In this document: positions 10,816 to 23,872 of the stretch, piece after piece
How the letters are laid out: each line of letters opens with the position of its first letter
Position numbering within the stretch: position 1 is the stretch's first letter
Assembly (NCBI GenBank): GCA_037074615.1
Contig: CM073519.1
Location: 26,061,001-26,125,000 of the forward strand
Reading direction: 5' to 3'
From: Leucaena leucocephala
Lineage: Eukaryota > Streptophyta > Magnoliopsida > Fabales > Fabaceae
Length of the DNA stretch: 64,000 nucleotides
Notes under the pieces: model-generated
The model's input: the letters and a program-made list of their open reading frames with translations, nothing else
Told to the model about the DNA's origin: nothing
Database searches by the model: none
Translations under genes and position numbers: made by a program

Positions 10816-13800
10816 TGTCGTGTCCTTATTTTCAACCTCAATTATACTTAATTGGAAGTCATTTAAACCAATTACATAGTATTTTACCTTAGAAACATGT
10901 ATTTTCAAAAGATTGCTTCTCGGGTACTGTTCATGGTTACTATTCATTTGGTAATCTAGAACATGTACTTAACTTTGAAAACTCATAGTTAAATGTAGAG
11001 AAATCGAAATAGGGTGGTTCTAATTTCTAATGAAATATATTTCATTTAACTTTGAGTGAAAAATGAAAAACTGAGGTTCCATTGTCCTAATGAAATCAAT
11101 TTATTTGTTGAAAAACACTATTCAATTGGTAAATCTGGAAGTTCCAGTTTCTTTACCTCAAATTTAAAAATTCATTTCCCTTTCGTTACTTGTCCAAATG
11201 AACCATGTTACATATAGATTTGAAACTCCAGATGTGTTCTTTAAGATAATAAAATGTCATTGAAAAACACGTTCATTTACCATATGAAATTAACGTTGGA
11301 ACGTTACTGCCTCTAGTTGCTCTCTTTATCTCAATTCTAGATGTTAACTCCAACTTAGAAAAATCATACTAAATTGAATACTTAACCAATTGAGGCGTTC
11401 TTGGTATTCCTTTAAAGCTCTATATCTTAGCTATTATCATACAAAATTTCAAGTTAAAACTCATTGGTTAAGGCATCGTAAACATTGTCACAAAACCATA
11501 GCCTTAGAATACAACCATGTGATCATACACCATGCATCCCATCATATCCTTCCATAATGTAAAGTAGACAATATAACTTATTACACAATTTCAACCATCT
11601 ATGTTTAACCTTTTTCCTTGATATGTTCCAGCACCTATGACATGGTTGTGGATACGGAAAGAATGAGATTTCATGAAAATCTCAATACATACAGACTATA
11701 ATATCATGCATGATTAATTAGATGCTTGACATGTTATCATGAGATGGGAGCTACTTCATAATAGTACATAAGCAAACTCTAACATGAATATTGTCATGAC
11801 ATTAGTTGCAAGGAGTTGCAATCATTCATACTGCATCATAAACATGATGGCACAATCTCAAGCTCAACCAAACACCATAACTAACAAGCAAGCATACAAT
11901 CAAGCAAACATGAAACTATAGTTAGGTATTCTTTCTACCTCTTGAACTATCCTTGACAAAGTCTTCTTGAGATGATTTCCTTCCTTCACAAATATCAAAA
12001 CTTAGCCATTACAATGTAACATCAAGTTATAACTCAACTTCAAAATAATTCCAAGACTAGGTTTTCACTAACTTCCATTCTTTTTCTATTTTATGTTCCA
12101 TACTTCCATCTTTCTAAAATAAATTCTCATGGTTCATTTCCACATAATTTTTCATGTAGAATCCAAATATAAAATCAAACAAACCATGAGCTGCTGTATA
12201 GAATCGAAGTAAACCCTTCTTTTTCTAAAAAATCATTTTTTTATTCCAATGCTTCAATACTTGTTCTCCTACTTTATCCCCACATAATTTTCCATTTTAA
12301 ACTCACTGGAAGCATCAAAATCATGAAATTCTAACATATGAACAGTGATTTGTACACTAGCAGCCAATAACACAAAACCCTAACTACATGCATACTTGAA
12401 TTTCCAAGCTTATACCACTTAATTCTAGCTTATTTAAGCTTGGTTAAACTATCCATAACATAAAACTCATATTCTTATCACATGTGGACAACACTTCTAG
12501 CAGCAACCACAAGGGAAATATATTACAATAACCCCTTAAAACCAAAAGCTAACTTGTTAGATTAAAATTTGGCCAGAGGTTCCCTAAGGTATCATGGATG
12601 CGAAATCAAGTCTAGTTTGGGGGTATTTATTGAAAATCTTGGGTGGAAATGAATGACCAAGATTAGTTTGGTTACTATTTGATATAATGGTCTATATTCA
12701 TCCTTGAACCAAGCTTGCCCTATAAGCCTAAAGTTGATGCCATGCATGACATTATTTAGGGCCATGTTTGGCTGGAAAAAGGTAAATATACTGATAGGAA
12801 AAATTTTGGTCAAGTCCGGTACCGATATGAGCAGTTTCACAAAAACTAAACTATTTTATGTTCCTAATTTTTATAATATTCTAGAATATGTATTATGTCA
12901 TGGAAACTAGTGTCTAGGTTTCTCATACCATTGACATTGTTAGACTGAGTATTTATCTGCCAACCATTCCTTGGAAAATGACCAAAAAACTGTTGTTGCT
13001 CTTTCTTGCTCTATATTAACCCTAAGGGCATAATTATCATTTCACACCTCTTTATACTACACCAGGGTATATACTGGCTCTAAATAATCATGTTTATACT
13101 ATCTTGGACATTTTTAGCCTATCTAGAATGACCAAAATGTCCTCCATCCATTACTGGTACAATCTGGCCACCTAGGGCATTTTTATAATTTCACACTTTT
13201 CCTAGGTTACTCTAGACTCTGGCCCACTTAACTGTCTCATCACCTTATTAGGCCTATTAGGACACCATTTGGGCCTTGGTACTGATCCATTACCTTTATG
13301 GCATAAATCCCAAGAAATCTATCCTGATAGTATTTATCTGCTATTCTATTATACTATAAAATCCCGTAAGAATTCTATAGGATTTCCTTTCTGACTCTAT
13401 CAATTTTATAAATTCTTATATTAAATATAGGAATTTACTATAAATTTTTATCTGATTATTAAGTCTAAAAAATATTGCAATAATTCTTCCTGGCTTCAGG
13501 AATGTATATCAATTAATCTGGACCTCAAATCAAAATTCTGTGTTGCATTAAACTGATCAGAATAATTTTGCCTATCTACTAGTAAAATTTGGGACTAATC
13601 TGATTCTGGGTATTTTTTAGCCTTTTTTAGTTCAACTTTCTCATAATTACATTTTTGTCCCTGAACTTTTGCTTAATTACATTTAGGTCCAAAACTTTTG
13701 ATAATTACCACTTTTGGCCCAACTTTTGTTTCTACTTTCACTTTTAGCCCCTAACCTTTTCTAATTTTCATTTAGGTCCCTGAACTTTCCTTAGTTAATA

Positions 13801-13907
13801 ATCCCTCTCTTTCGTTCCTCAATCTAATATAGTTTATTCGAAGAATCTCATGTCCATTACATATAAACTGTTCATATACATCAGATAAGAAAATTAGGGA
13901 TATGATA
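10816..13907 (-). mobile_element. Solo LTR, B family, TSD GTAGT
   Basis: Reads TATCATATCCCTAATTTTC... to ...GGACACGACA on the minus strand, matching the B-element LTRs at 20542 and 49164 (for example the GTGCTGGAAC region at about 11630). GTAGT occurs at 10811-10815 and 13908-13912. Excision restores sequence seen in the A 3' LTR (55733 region). No internal region is present, so it is a product of LTR-LTR recombination. It keeps the stem-loop at 11664-11684. Confidence 0.85.
11664..11684. other. Conserved LTR stem-loop (B-type solo LTR)
   Basis: TGAGATTT-CATGA-AAATCTCA, an 8-bp stem. Homologous in position to stem-loops of A- and C-type LTRs but with a different loop. Confidence 0.45.
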
Positions 13908-15447
13908 GTAGTAGACCGTGTAAAGGGCCCAAAATGGCATCTTATAGGCCCAGTAATATTTTTAGATAAGTATGGGGGCTAGGGCTAATAAATACAGGGA
14001 AAATTATAAAATTACGAAAATACCATTGGGTATGCCATTATGTTGTGTCATTGAGTTAGAGTCAGATGAAGGCCATTTGGTCATTTGACTAAGGATAGAT
14101 GGTCAAGGAGAATTCCCATAATAGTTGACCAAGGTTAGGGAACACTCTGATGGGTGTGAAAAGATGACAATGCCCTGAAGATATTAAAGTAAATAAAGAA
14201 GGACCAAGGGACATTTTGGTAAATTGCCAAGTGATCTATGGTTAAGTTTAGGCCCAGTCCAAGAATGTCAATGGTAGGAAGAATCTAGATACTGGATTTA
14301 AGGTTATAAAGCATATTATGGAATCTAAGAAAAATTAGATTTATAAAACAGTCTAGTTTTTGAGAAATTAGACTGAGTCGGTACCAGATTAGACTGGAAT
14401 TTTTCCAGAAGTTTTTTTCCTTTGGAATAGTGCCACATAACCCTATGAGTTTTCCCTTGATTATGTCATGGATGATGTCATAGTTAGCTTTTTAGAAAAG
14501 TTAAATCCAAGATTAAATGTGAGCTATTAGATCAAATAGTGTATATAGTGATCTTGGCCATTGATTTTTCATGAATTTGGCTATAAATGCCCTCACAATT
14601 TCTGATGCAAAACTATGGCATGAGAACCCTTGGGGAACCTCTTGCAAAATGAAAACTCAAGCCAAGACAAAGAAAATTCAAGGAACCAAAGTTCAAGCAA
14701 TATAGAGATTAAAGGTAAGCAATCTATCCTAGCTTATTTTCCTTTCATTTGGGAGCTTGAACTTAGGGTTTTCATGGAGGGAAGTTGAGTTTTCTCTAAG
14801 GTGTATGTGCTGTCCAAAACCTTAGATGAAAAGAGAAAGAAGAAATTAAAGTTAGAGTTATGTGATTGAAGCTTCAACAAGCTAGTTAAGTGACTAATTG
14901 TTGAATGAAGTTAATACTCTTAACTTTGCCATGGTTGAACCATTTCGGTCTATACTATTCATGATATAAGGAGATGGAATTTCAATGATCTAATTCTTCC
15001 ATTTAATTTATATGATGATTTTGTATAGAATTGGATAGGTTTTGAACCTTAGAATTATTGGAATTCCAAGTTATAGTTTTTGAAGTTATTCTCTATTACT
15101 GTTCACTTGTATTGAAAAGTGATTGGAATTTAATGATTTTGATGATTCCAACGGTTTTAAAATGAAAAGTTGTGTAGGATAAAGTAGAGAAACAAGTATG
15201 AGAAGCATTGGAATCAAAATGACAATTTTTCGAAGAATTATGTATGTTTGTCAAATCTATCAAGAACAGTGCATAGGAGCTGAAATTTCATGATTATAAG
15301 CTCATAAATGGATTAAAAAGGTGAAATTGTGTAGGTTAAACTCAAGACATCAATTAGTTCAAAGGCCAAGTCAATTAGTAAAGATCAAAGGAAGTTATGT
15401 TAGTTAAAGTTTAATGTCCATGAGAAAGTTAGATTGTAATGGATGGT

Positions 15448-16859
15448 TGATAACTGTCATTCTATTATCAAACAAAACTAAGCTAACCAATAGTAAGTGG
15501 CAGCTAACCTAGGTCAAATTCACAAGGAGCCTAGATGGATATTGAGATGCCTAATTAATCTAATGAGCCATAAATTAACAAGTTAAAGAGATGGTATTTG
15601 ATGAGTTTTGATCTAACTACTTAAAGTAAATTATATGATATTGTTTATGTTTTTAGTGTTTATGATGATGAGATGAATGAATGACAAGTGTGTTCCCTTA
15701 GAGATTACCTTACCTTCATTATCCATAGAATATGATGATTAGATTAGTTTAATTAGAATATGTTAGCTAACAACTTGCTAGCTAAATCTCAATCAAAGCT
15801 ACAACCCACAGACATTAAAAGAGACTAAGAATCATTCAACTAAGAGATGTAGAGTAAGAATTAAACATAATCACTTCAATTAATCACAACTATGTTCAAC
15901 TCGATCATAGATGCAAATCACTCAAATGATAGTTATGCAGAAATAAGAGATCTAACACGGTTCCCTACTTCTTTGTTCTCTACTAGTCTAATTGCATCAT
16001 TAATTATAGAATTAACTACATCAACTCAATACAATTAACTATGAATTAAAGACACAATGAACTACCTGTTTAGCTCAAGGATTCAAGTTTAGCAATAAGT
16101 TCAAGAGAGCACAGCAGCTTAGCCTTACATTGCTATCTAAACTTTAACAGAAACAGAAAACATAGCAACAGTCATGGTGAAAATGATTAAAGAAGATGAA
16201 GATAAACTGTAGAACTTTCCCCTGATTCTATTGAAAAGAACAGAGGAAAGTTCAGAATATAAATGAAGGAAATGGAGAAGAAAGGCAAATGGCGTGAATG
16301 GAATGGATTGGATGTGGAGTGATGAATGATGCAGAATGTGTGTGAGCTAGAATATGGCAGAAGCAGACCCCTGATATGGAATGGTGTGGATGTATATATA
16401 GGTGTGGAAGGATGTGAAGGGTAGCTGAAATGGTCTAAAGGATATGTGGAGTGCATGACTACTGCTGAAGTGTGTGATTTTATTGTGTGTGCGTGAATAG
16501 TGCCAGCTATACGTGAACAGTGCTATGTGCATGAATAGTATTTCTCCATATGCCAGCATATGCATGAGCTCCCACTTGTAATATCTTCCTCAATTCCTGG
16601 ATCTAGCCCATGTGCTGTCACATGTCATCAACTCCTCCAATCCAGCTGTGATTCTCCCTTAATCCATTGATCTGTGATAGAAAATTAGAATAAATAAATT
16701 ATTTGTTCACTTTAAGCACTAAATTGATATCAATTAATTCTCAACTGTTCCAAATATTATTTATTTAATAATTGCTTAATATATTGATAAATAGGGATAA
16801 AATCAATAATAAACTCACTTTAAACATGCTAAAAATCACTACAAATATGAGTTTTATCA
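15448..16859. mobile_element. Solo LTR-like insertion with TGATAA...TTATCA ends
   Basis: Begins TGATAACTGTC and ends GAGTTTTATCA, flanked by ATGGT (15443-15447) and ATGGA (16860-16864), a near-perfect 5-bp duplication. The two flanks rejoin A-type LTR sequence (...AATGGATGATTATG). 1412 bp, no coding content that I trust. TGATAA termini recall Tat/Ogre-group LTRs, in which case the minus strand (starting TGATAAAACTC) would be the sense strand; clade and orientation are uncertain. It contains three GTGAATAGT/GTGAACAGT motifs at about 16490-16540. Confidence 0.6.
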
Positions 16860-17207
16860 ATGGATGATTATGTGATGTTAGGATTTGATTTAGGACTCCA
16901 AAGAGGCACCACATATCCAAGAGAAGTAAGAAGAAAGAGGCAAAGTTAAAGTGAAAGAAATCAAGCAAGTAAGGTGGTAAACTTATCCTAAACTTGTATG
17001 TATTGAATACTATGCTTTGTTGTGCTATGACTTTGTTGAATTGTGTTGCATATGTGCTTATGATTGAAGCTTTGCTTCTATGATTACTTTGGCCAATTGT
17101 ATTTCATATGTATCATGGAAGTATGCACATTACACAATGTTAACACTTTCACAAGTAAGCACAAGTATTTAAGTTAATGCATGCATTATTTAGTACCGTT
17201 TGCTACT

Positions 17208-17227
17208 GAGATTTCTCCAAAAATCTC
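17208..17227 (+). other. Conserved LTR stem-loop (A 5' LTR)
   Basis: GAGATTT...AAATCTC around CTCCAA, 20 bp after the palindrome AATGCATGCATT. Confidence 0.5.
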
Positions 17228-17847
17228 ACCCCTTCCGTGTAATCCCAATCCCAGTAGGTTTATGAATGATGAAAGAGGATGAAGAAGCATTAAGAGAAGT
17301 TAGGGATTGGATAATGTAAATGTTATGTGAAGAAGTGTTATGTGTAATGATATTATATGATAAGTTGAGCAATAATGTTCATAATGTAATAACAAATAGT
17401 AAATGAAGGAATTAATGTATGCAATTTTACAGAAATTGAGTTAACATGTCAAGCTTCATTATGACACCAAGAATGCCTTATTTCGATGTTTGTACAAAGA
17501 GAACAAATTTTCCAAAGTGAGGCACTAGAATCTGTTTCAGAATTTTTGACCAAATGAATAGTATTTTTTGATGATTAAATTATATTAATTGACTAAGCAT
17601 TTAGTCTAAAAGTTTCCCTTAAATTTCAAGATGGTATCTTCATGTAGCTTTTTGAACCACTTGATTTTAATTTTTCTATAATTAATTATGATTTTTTGAA
17701 GCTCGTCACCTAATCTGGAAATACCATATGAACAGTAACCCAAGAGAAAAATTCTAGATTTAGCTAATGGACTTCTAAGGTCTTGTAAGTGGTTCTAAAT
17801 GCTACTGAATAGTCCCTAAGACATATAAAAGTAAGGATGCTTCATTT

Positions 17848-17859
17848 TGGTATAAGAGC
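17848..17859 (+). other. Primer-binding site of element A
   Basis: TGGTATAAGAGC, one mismatch from TGGTATCAGAGC, complementary to the 3' end of initiator tRNA-Met; 3 bp after the 5' LTR. Confidence 0.75.
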
Positions 17860-17986
17860 ATAAGTTTATGGCATAATATAAGATAGTTCCTAGACCCTAA
17901 CTCTAAATAGTAAGTACTTTATTATGTTAGGGTATTGGTTGGGATAGTTAGCATTGTTCATTTAAGCAAATATTACAAGAGTAGAT

Positions 17987-18800
17987 ATGAGATTTGATAA
18001 AGTTAAGTCATACTCTTCAGTTAATAAGGGAGGCCCCCGGCCAATATGAAGATGATGTATATCCAGACCATGATCCTCCTTTAGACAGTGAAGAGAGTTC
18101 AGATGGTAGTATAGAGGACCAATCAGGAAGATCTACAGTAGAATATCTTATAGATGTTTATGTAGACTCAAACCTGCAGTCTGGAGGTTATGTAGAGATT
18201 CAGCGTAATGCTTTGCATGTACCATATGATGTTGAGTCTAGTGACTCTATACAATATGAGTTTGTTAGAGTACCCTCTAACCTTGATGTAAGCTCTATTC
18301 GTCCGATGAGAAGACAAATTACGACTGAGGAAGCTGAGTACTGGTACTGGATTATAGGTAGACCAGATATTATTCCTCCTTCACCAGAGTTTAAGGATAT
18401 ATTTTCTATGAGTAATATAAAATAGTCCCTTAATCTAAAGATCTAGTCAGAGTATATGATAGTCCCTTTCCATTCTCAGAGTCTAGGAATATGTGACTTT
18501 ATAGAGAAAGATCATTATGATGTTCCTGGTCATAGTCAACCCCAACCTTCTTGCTAAATACAGATAATGTTGACTATAACAGTCTTAAGAAAGATGTGGA
18601 GAGTGAATTACTCAGTCTAGGTCAAGGGTTGGACAGAAGTAGAGATTAAAAGTAGTCAATTTATCTGTAGTTCCTTAATGCTGTAGCAGGGATGATAAAC
18701 AAATATACAATAAAGGGCATTGACTTGAATCAGGTTTATACTATAGAAGATGGCATGAGATGGTAGTAAGTCAGATACTAGCATATACCCCTATATGGCA
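17987..18800 (+). pseudogene. ORF1-like gene upstream of gag in element A
   Basis: The ATG at 17987 starts a frame containing SVNKGG; a shift in the G/C run near 18031 moves it into an open, strongly acidic frame (17994-18425) with YEDDVYPDHDPPLDSEESSD, YVEIQRNALHVPYDV and EAEYWYWIIGRPDIIPPSPEF. Beyond the stop at 18423, further frames give DVPGHSQPQPSC (compare DVPGPSQVPEPAD in B) and LKKDVESELLSLGQGLDRSRD (compare FKKAVEPVRQLYNIGEK in B). So it is the broken counterpart of the pre-gag ORF of element B, about 140 bp after the PBS. I do not recognise a domain. The acidic N-terminal half is longer and better preserved here than elsewhere in the window. Confidence 0.5.
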
Positions 18801-19185
18801 TATAGAACTAAGTGAGTTTTTGGCAAATGATCCACCAACTAACATACAGGGGTGACATTTCTATGTGCAAAAATATTTATAGTACACTGTTCCCTACAAA
18901 ATAATGTAAAAAGAGATTAGGGTAATGTAAATTTGTAAATAGTGTAAAGTAATTACGTAGATGTATGACAGTTACGATATGCCCCGAATATGTAGTGGAC
19001 ATGTATTTACAAATGTTATGGTGATATGAAATATGCATTTTTATGTGATATAATGAAATGATAGTTAGTTGAACATCTATAATAATATGTTCCCTATTTA
19101 ATGTGATTATGATAGATAGATATGAATAAGTTTCAATTAACTCAAAGCTCAACAAAGTTAGGAACAAGAATCAGCTATTGCTAGA

Positions 19186-20536
19186 ATGAAGACTAGACAA
19201 CCAACATTAGAAGAGAATGTTCAAAGAAAGCTATGTCTAGGTCGTGACTGGACGGTGTTGAAGTCGCGACTAGTAGTCACAGAGAAGTGAAGTTGTGACA
19301 AGTCAAGATATGAGTCATGACAAATATTCATAGAGGTATTATGGTCATGACGACTAAAGACCATTAGTCATGACAGGAAGCTCAAGATCTATCAAGTCAC
19401 GATGAGTCCAAGTCATAGGACGTGACTAATGTATAAGCAGATTAGGTCACGATAGAAGATGACCTATGGCCGCGACTAAAGTTCATAGAGATATGAGTCA
19501 CGACTAGCCAGTACTCTAGTTGCGACTAGAATGCACAGAGACATGGTGATAAGAATAAAGATGCTAGCCTCACTAAAGTTTATCAGTTAGAGGTTTAGCT
19601 CAGCGTTCAGGAAAGCTAAATAGTATGATGTACTAAGATATAGAAGATCAGTTTAAGAAAATGTTTAAAAGCAGATCCTCCATATAATCACTAGGAGTTG
19701 ATCTATGTTACAAAAGATTCATTCAGCTAGTATTTACTGAATAGAATAATAAGAAGTTAGAATGAGACTTGCCTAAGAATGAGTCTATTATATAGCTTAA
19801 GGTTAGAGACATGATGGTTAATAGATAAAAACTTAAAATTCCCATAACAGATGGATACCATCATAAAGAAACAGTAACCTAGAGGACTTAGGGTAAAGTA
19901 CCCTAGAGAACAAAAGTAATAGTACTAGATGATGAATGAGATCCATATGACTTAAATTAGTTGAGATCCATAAAGACATACCATAAAGGAACCACAGTCT
20001 GGTCAAGAGCAGATTGAGACTGATATACATATAGAAAGAGTTAAGAGATATTAGAGAGATGTAGAAGTTACTCCATAGAGATGGATATTTATTTGGTTAC
20101 CTGAGAAGTTTTTCTCGAAGAGTTTACAAGAAGCATTCCTCTTAGTTAGATAGAGATGAGCGTGAGGTTGAGGGTTAAAGCAGGGAAAGAGAAACCCTTT
20201 GATGAATACTCAGTCGAGTTCATCCACATTAGCAATGAGAGTTGAATGACTGAGAAGTTAGTTCGAGGATTGAATTTTGTGTTGCAAAGAAAGAGTTTTT
20301 TCTCAAGTAGTTGTAGAAGTTCAATAGAGCGGTAGATGTATACAATATAAGAAAAGAAGTTTATGATGTTTAGAGAGAGAAAGGTAGCCAAAGCTAAAAA
20401 GATAAAGTGACCCCTATTCCCTATGTAAGAAAGTAATGAAGGGTTGAGTCTATACCATAGTAAGAGGGTAATGTGGCAGCCTAAGTTAGATGAATAATTA
20501 CTTTGAGATCTGACAATGATCTGACCAGATAATGTG
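19186..20536 (+). pseudogene. Degenerate gag of element A
   Basis: A start like that of B gag (MKTRQPTLEENVQRKL at 19186; B begins MVRTRR) is followed by a stretch packed with GTCGTGAC-type motifs (19240-19545) that has no counterpart in copy 1 or C. Then a core relic: EKFFSKSLQEAFLL near 20102, KPFDEYSVEFIHI near 20190-20230, and TEKLVRGLNFVLQRK near 20250, matching TERMIRGLNVTLKDK of B gag. A cysteine-poor relic of the knuckle region is at about 20420-20480. Many stops. The insertion of B at 20541 lies just after this. Confidence 0.55.
19240..19545. repeat. Cluster of GTCGTGAC-like motifs
   Basis: More than ten imperfect copies of a palindrome-like octamer/decamer (GTCGTGACT, GTCGCGACTAG, GTCATGAC, GTCACGA), spaced irregularly by about 20-40 bp. 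The same motif family occurs in the Athila remnant (7425-7590, 8690-8945). Confidence 0.55.
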
Positions 20537-20541
20537 ATAGG

Positions 20542-23500
20542 TATCATGTCCCCAATTTTCTTACCTAATGTAAATGTACAGTTTATATGAAATGAATATG
20601 AGATTCTTGGAATAAATTGTATCAGATTGAGGAATGAAGGAGAGGGATTATTGACTAAGGAAAATATAGGGACCTCAATACAAAGTAGAAAAGGTTAAAG
20701 GCTAAAAGTTAAAGTAGAAACAAAAGTCGGGCCAAAAGTGGTAATTTTCAAAAGTTTAGGGACCTAAATATAAATAAGCAAAAAGTCAGAGACCTAAATG
20801 TAATTATGGAAAAGTTCAGCTAGAAAAGGCTTAGAATTGCCTGGAAGTATTCTAGTCCCATATTTCATCAATAAATAGAGAAAGTTATGCTAGTTAATTT
20901 AGCATAATATAGAAATTTTATTAGGGTTCCAAATAGTGGATATTTATCTAATAGTCTGTAAGTTATCTAAAATTTTATCAGATCTCATGGACCTCATGTA
21001 TAACTGAAAAAGTTACAGGAAGGTGTGCCCTATGACATTAGATGTCATGAATCTAACAGAACCCCAGAAGGAGCTCTATATGAAAAGTTATTCCCGTATT
21101 AGTGAATTTTGATGGGAATTTCAGAATACCTGTGATCCGATTATAGAACTTAGTAGCAAGTAAGCCTGGATAGAATGAGCTCAGATGACCTCATATATAG
21201 GCCTATAATGATGCCAAGGAGGGCCCAAAACCCATGATACCAGTTCATCAGTAGAAGGGGCCAGTGTTCAGGAAAGGTGCGAAATTACGAAAATGCCCCT
21301 CGATGACTATATTGTACCAGTGATAGATGGAGGGAATGTTGGTCATTATGGAAAGGCTAAAAGTGTGGGATATAGTATAAATATGATTATTTAGAGCCAG
21401 TATAGGCCCTAAAGCAGTACAAAGAGGGGTGAAATGACAATTATGCCCTTAGCGTTAATATAGTGCAAGAAAGGACACTAAGGGTATTTTGGTCATTTTC
21501 CAAGGGATGAATGGCAAATAAATACTCAGTCTAGCAATGTCAATGGTATAAGAAACCTAGACACTGGTTTATAGGATAGAATACATATCCTAGAATATTA
21601 TAAAAATTAGGAACAGAAAACAATCTGTTTTTTGTGAAACTGCTCCGATCGGTACCAAACTGGACTAGAATTTTTCCTATTAGTATGCTTCACTTTTTCC
21701 AGCCACACATGGCCTTAAACGATGTCATGCATGGCATCAAGTAAGAGGCTTCTAGGGCAAGCCAAGTTGAAGAATGAATATGGACCATTAGATCAAATAG
21801 TAACCACATCAATTTTGACCATCCATTTCAACTCAAGATCATCTATAAATACCCAATATTCAGCTTGGTTTGGCATGCCTTGACAACCATAAGGAAACTC
21901 TTACAAAATTTCCATTCAACCAAGAAAGAAGCACTCAACTTGGAGTATAAAGTAAGGTAATCATCTCCCTTGATCTTGAGCTTTATTCTAGTAAGCTAGC
22001 TCTTGATTTTAAGGGGTTTTTGTCCCATATTTCCCTTGAGGTTGCTGCTAAAAGTTCTGTCCATATATGGCTAGAATAGGATTTTTATGTTATGGATAGT
22101 TTAGACAAGCTTAAACAAGCTAGAATCAAGTGGTATAAGCTTGGAAATCCAAGTATGTTTGGAATTAGGGTTTTGTGTTCTTGCTATTACTGTATGTGAC
22201 ACTATTCATATGTTGGAATTTCATGATTTTGATGCTTCAAATGATTTTAAAATGGAAAATTATGTGGGGATAAAGTAGGGGAACAAGTATTATAAGCACT
22301 GGAATCAAAATGTGAATTTTGAAAAATAAGAACATGTACTTTGGTCAAGTGTAAGAGCTTTTGATGTGTTTTGATTTTGGAAATTCTAGTTTCATATTTG
22401 GATTCTTCATGAAAAAATATGTGGAAGTGAACTATGAGAATTTATTTTGGAAAGATGGAAGTAAGAAACATAAAATGGAGAAAGAAAGGAAGTTAGTGAA
22501 AACCTAGTCTTGGTTTTGTGTTCAAGTTGAGTTGTAACTTGGTATTACTTTGTAATGGCTAGGTTTTGATATTTGTGAAGGAAGAAAATCATTTCAAGAA
22601 GACTTTGACAAGGATAGCTAAGAGGTAGCAAGAATACCTAACTATAGTTTCATGTTTGCTTAATTGTTTGCTTGCTTGTTAGTTGTGATATTTGGTTGAG
22701 CATGAGATTGTGTCATCATGTTGATGATGAAGTATGAATGATTGCAACTCCTTGCAAGTTACATCATGACAGTATGGATTTTAGAGTTTGCTTATGCACC
22801 AATATGAAGTATCTCCCATCTCATGATAACATGTTAAGCATCCAATTAATCATGCATGATATTATGGTTTGTGTAACTTGCTATTGGGAATTCCATGAAA
22901 TTTGATTACTTCCATATGCATAACCATATTATAGGTGCTGGAACTTCCCAAGGAAAGAGGGTAAGCATGGATGGTTAAACTTGTATAATGAGTTACATGA
23001 GTTACTTGGCACTATGGAAGTATATATTGGGATATATGATGTATGTCCTGAAATTGTGTTTTGAGGCTGATGCTTTTTGATTATGTTTATAATGCCTAAA
23101 ACAACGAGTTTTAACTTGAAATTTGGCATGATTATAGTTAAGATGCAGATATTTAAAAAAAACAAGAAAATCTCAATTGGTTAAGTATTTGAATTGTTAT
23201 GATTTTCTAAGTTGGAGTTAAAATCTAGAACTAAGAGAAAGTAAGCAATTGGAGGCAGTGACCTTCCGATGTGAATTTAGTATAGTAAATGAATGAGTTT
23301 TTCTATGAAAATTGGTGAACTTAAAGAGGACGTCTAGATATTTAAATCCATAGGTAACATGATTCATTTGGACAAGTAACCAAAGAGAAATGAATTTTTG
23401 AAATTAAGGAAAAGAAACTGGATCTTCTAGATTTTACCAAATGAACAATGATTTTCAACGAATAAACTAATTTCATTTGGACAAGGAAACCTCAGTTTCA

Positions 23501-23754
23501 TATTTGTCTTTCAAATATTTATGAAATTGCTTTCATAATAAATTGGAACCACCTTATTTCAATTTTTCTACAATTAATTATGAATTTTCAAAGTAGGGTA
23601 CATGTTCTATAATTACCAAATGAACAGTATCATGAACAGTACCCCCTGAGAGCAATTTTTTTTAGAAATGAATGTTTCCAACGCAAATGATCATGTAATT
23701 AGTTCCAATAACTTCTAATAAAGTATAATTGAAGTTAAAAGTATGGATGTGACA
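20542..23754 (+). repeat. 5' LTR of element B
   Basis: Starts TATCATGTCCCC (decayed TG) and ends GGATGTGACA. TATA box TATAAATA at 21844-21851, donor-like GTAAGG at 21952. The last 200 bp share a module with A- and C-type LTRs (ATTAATTATGA..., TGAACAGT, GGATGT). In the first 100 bases I count about eleven differences from the 3' LTR at 49164, so the element is not young. Confidence 0.85.
21844..21851 (+). promoter_or_regulatory. LTR TATA box (B 5' LTR)
   Basis: TATAAATA, followed by ACCC; same position and context in the 3' LTR (50448-50455). Confidence 0.6.
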
Positions 23755-23757
23755 TTT

Positions 23758-23769
23758 TGGTATCAGAGC
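23758..23769 (+). other. Primer-binding site of element B
   Basis: Perfect TGGTATCAGAGC, 3 bp after the LTR end; complementary to the 3' end of initiator tRNA-Met. Confidence 0.9.
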
Positions 23770-23872
23770 AAAGGATTCTGGCATAGGAAATACTCTAAAT
23801 AGATTATTTATAGACTGATATATAAGTAAAAATTTACATAATTAACACTAAGTTAGTTATTGTAGGGTAAAG

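Larger units (their letters stand above)
10268..17844 (+). repeat. 5' LTR of element A (interrupted by two solo LTRs)
   Basis: The LTR pieces are 10268-10815, 13908-15447 and 16860-17844. TATA-like TATAAATG at 14582, short ORF 14649-14705, splice-donor-like AAAG|GTAAGC (GT at 14715), palindrome AATGCATGCATT at 17176-17187, stem-loop at 17208-17227. It ends ...GGATGCTTCA, immediately before the PBS. The 3' LTR of A lacks the part corresponding to about 15290-15447 plus 16860-17715, so the 5' copy is the fuller one. Confidence 0.8.

Noticed and set aside
16187..16565. Minus-strand frames of 89 and 72 codons
   Set aside because: Inside the TGATAA solo LTR, no domain, not supported.
20146..20547. 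133-codon minus-strand frame
   Set aside because: Lies antisense to the gag relic of element A and ends in the B LTR; no domain, biased composition. A shadow.
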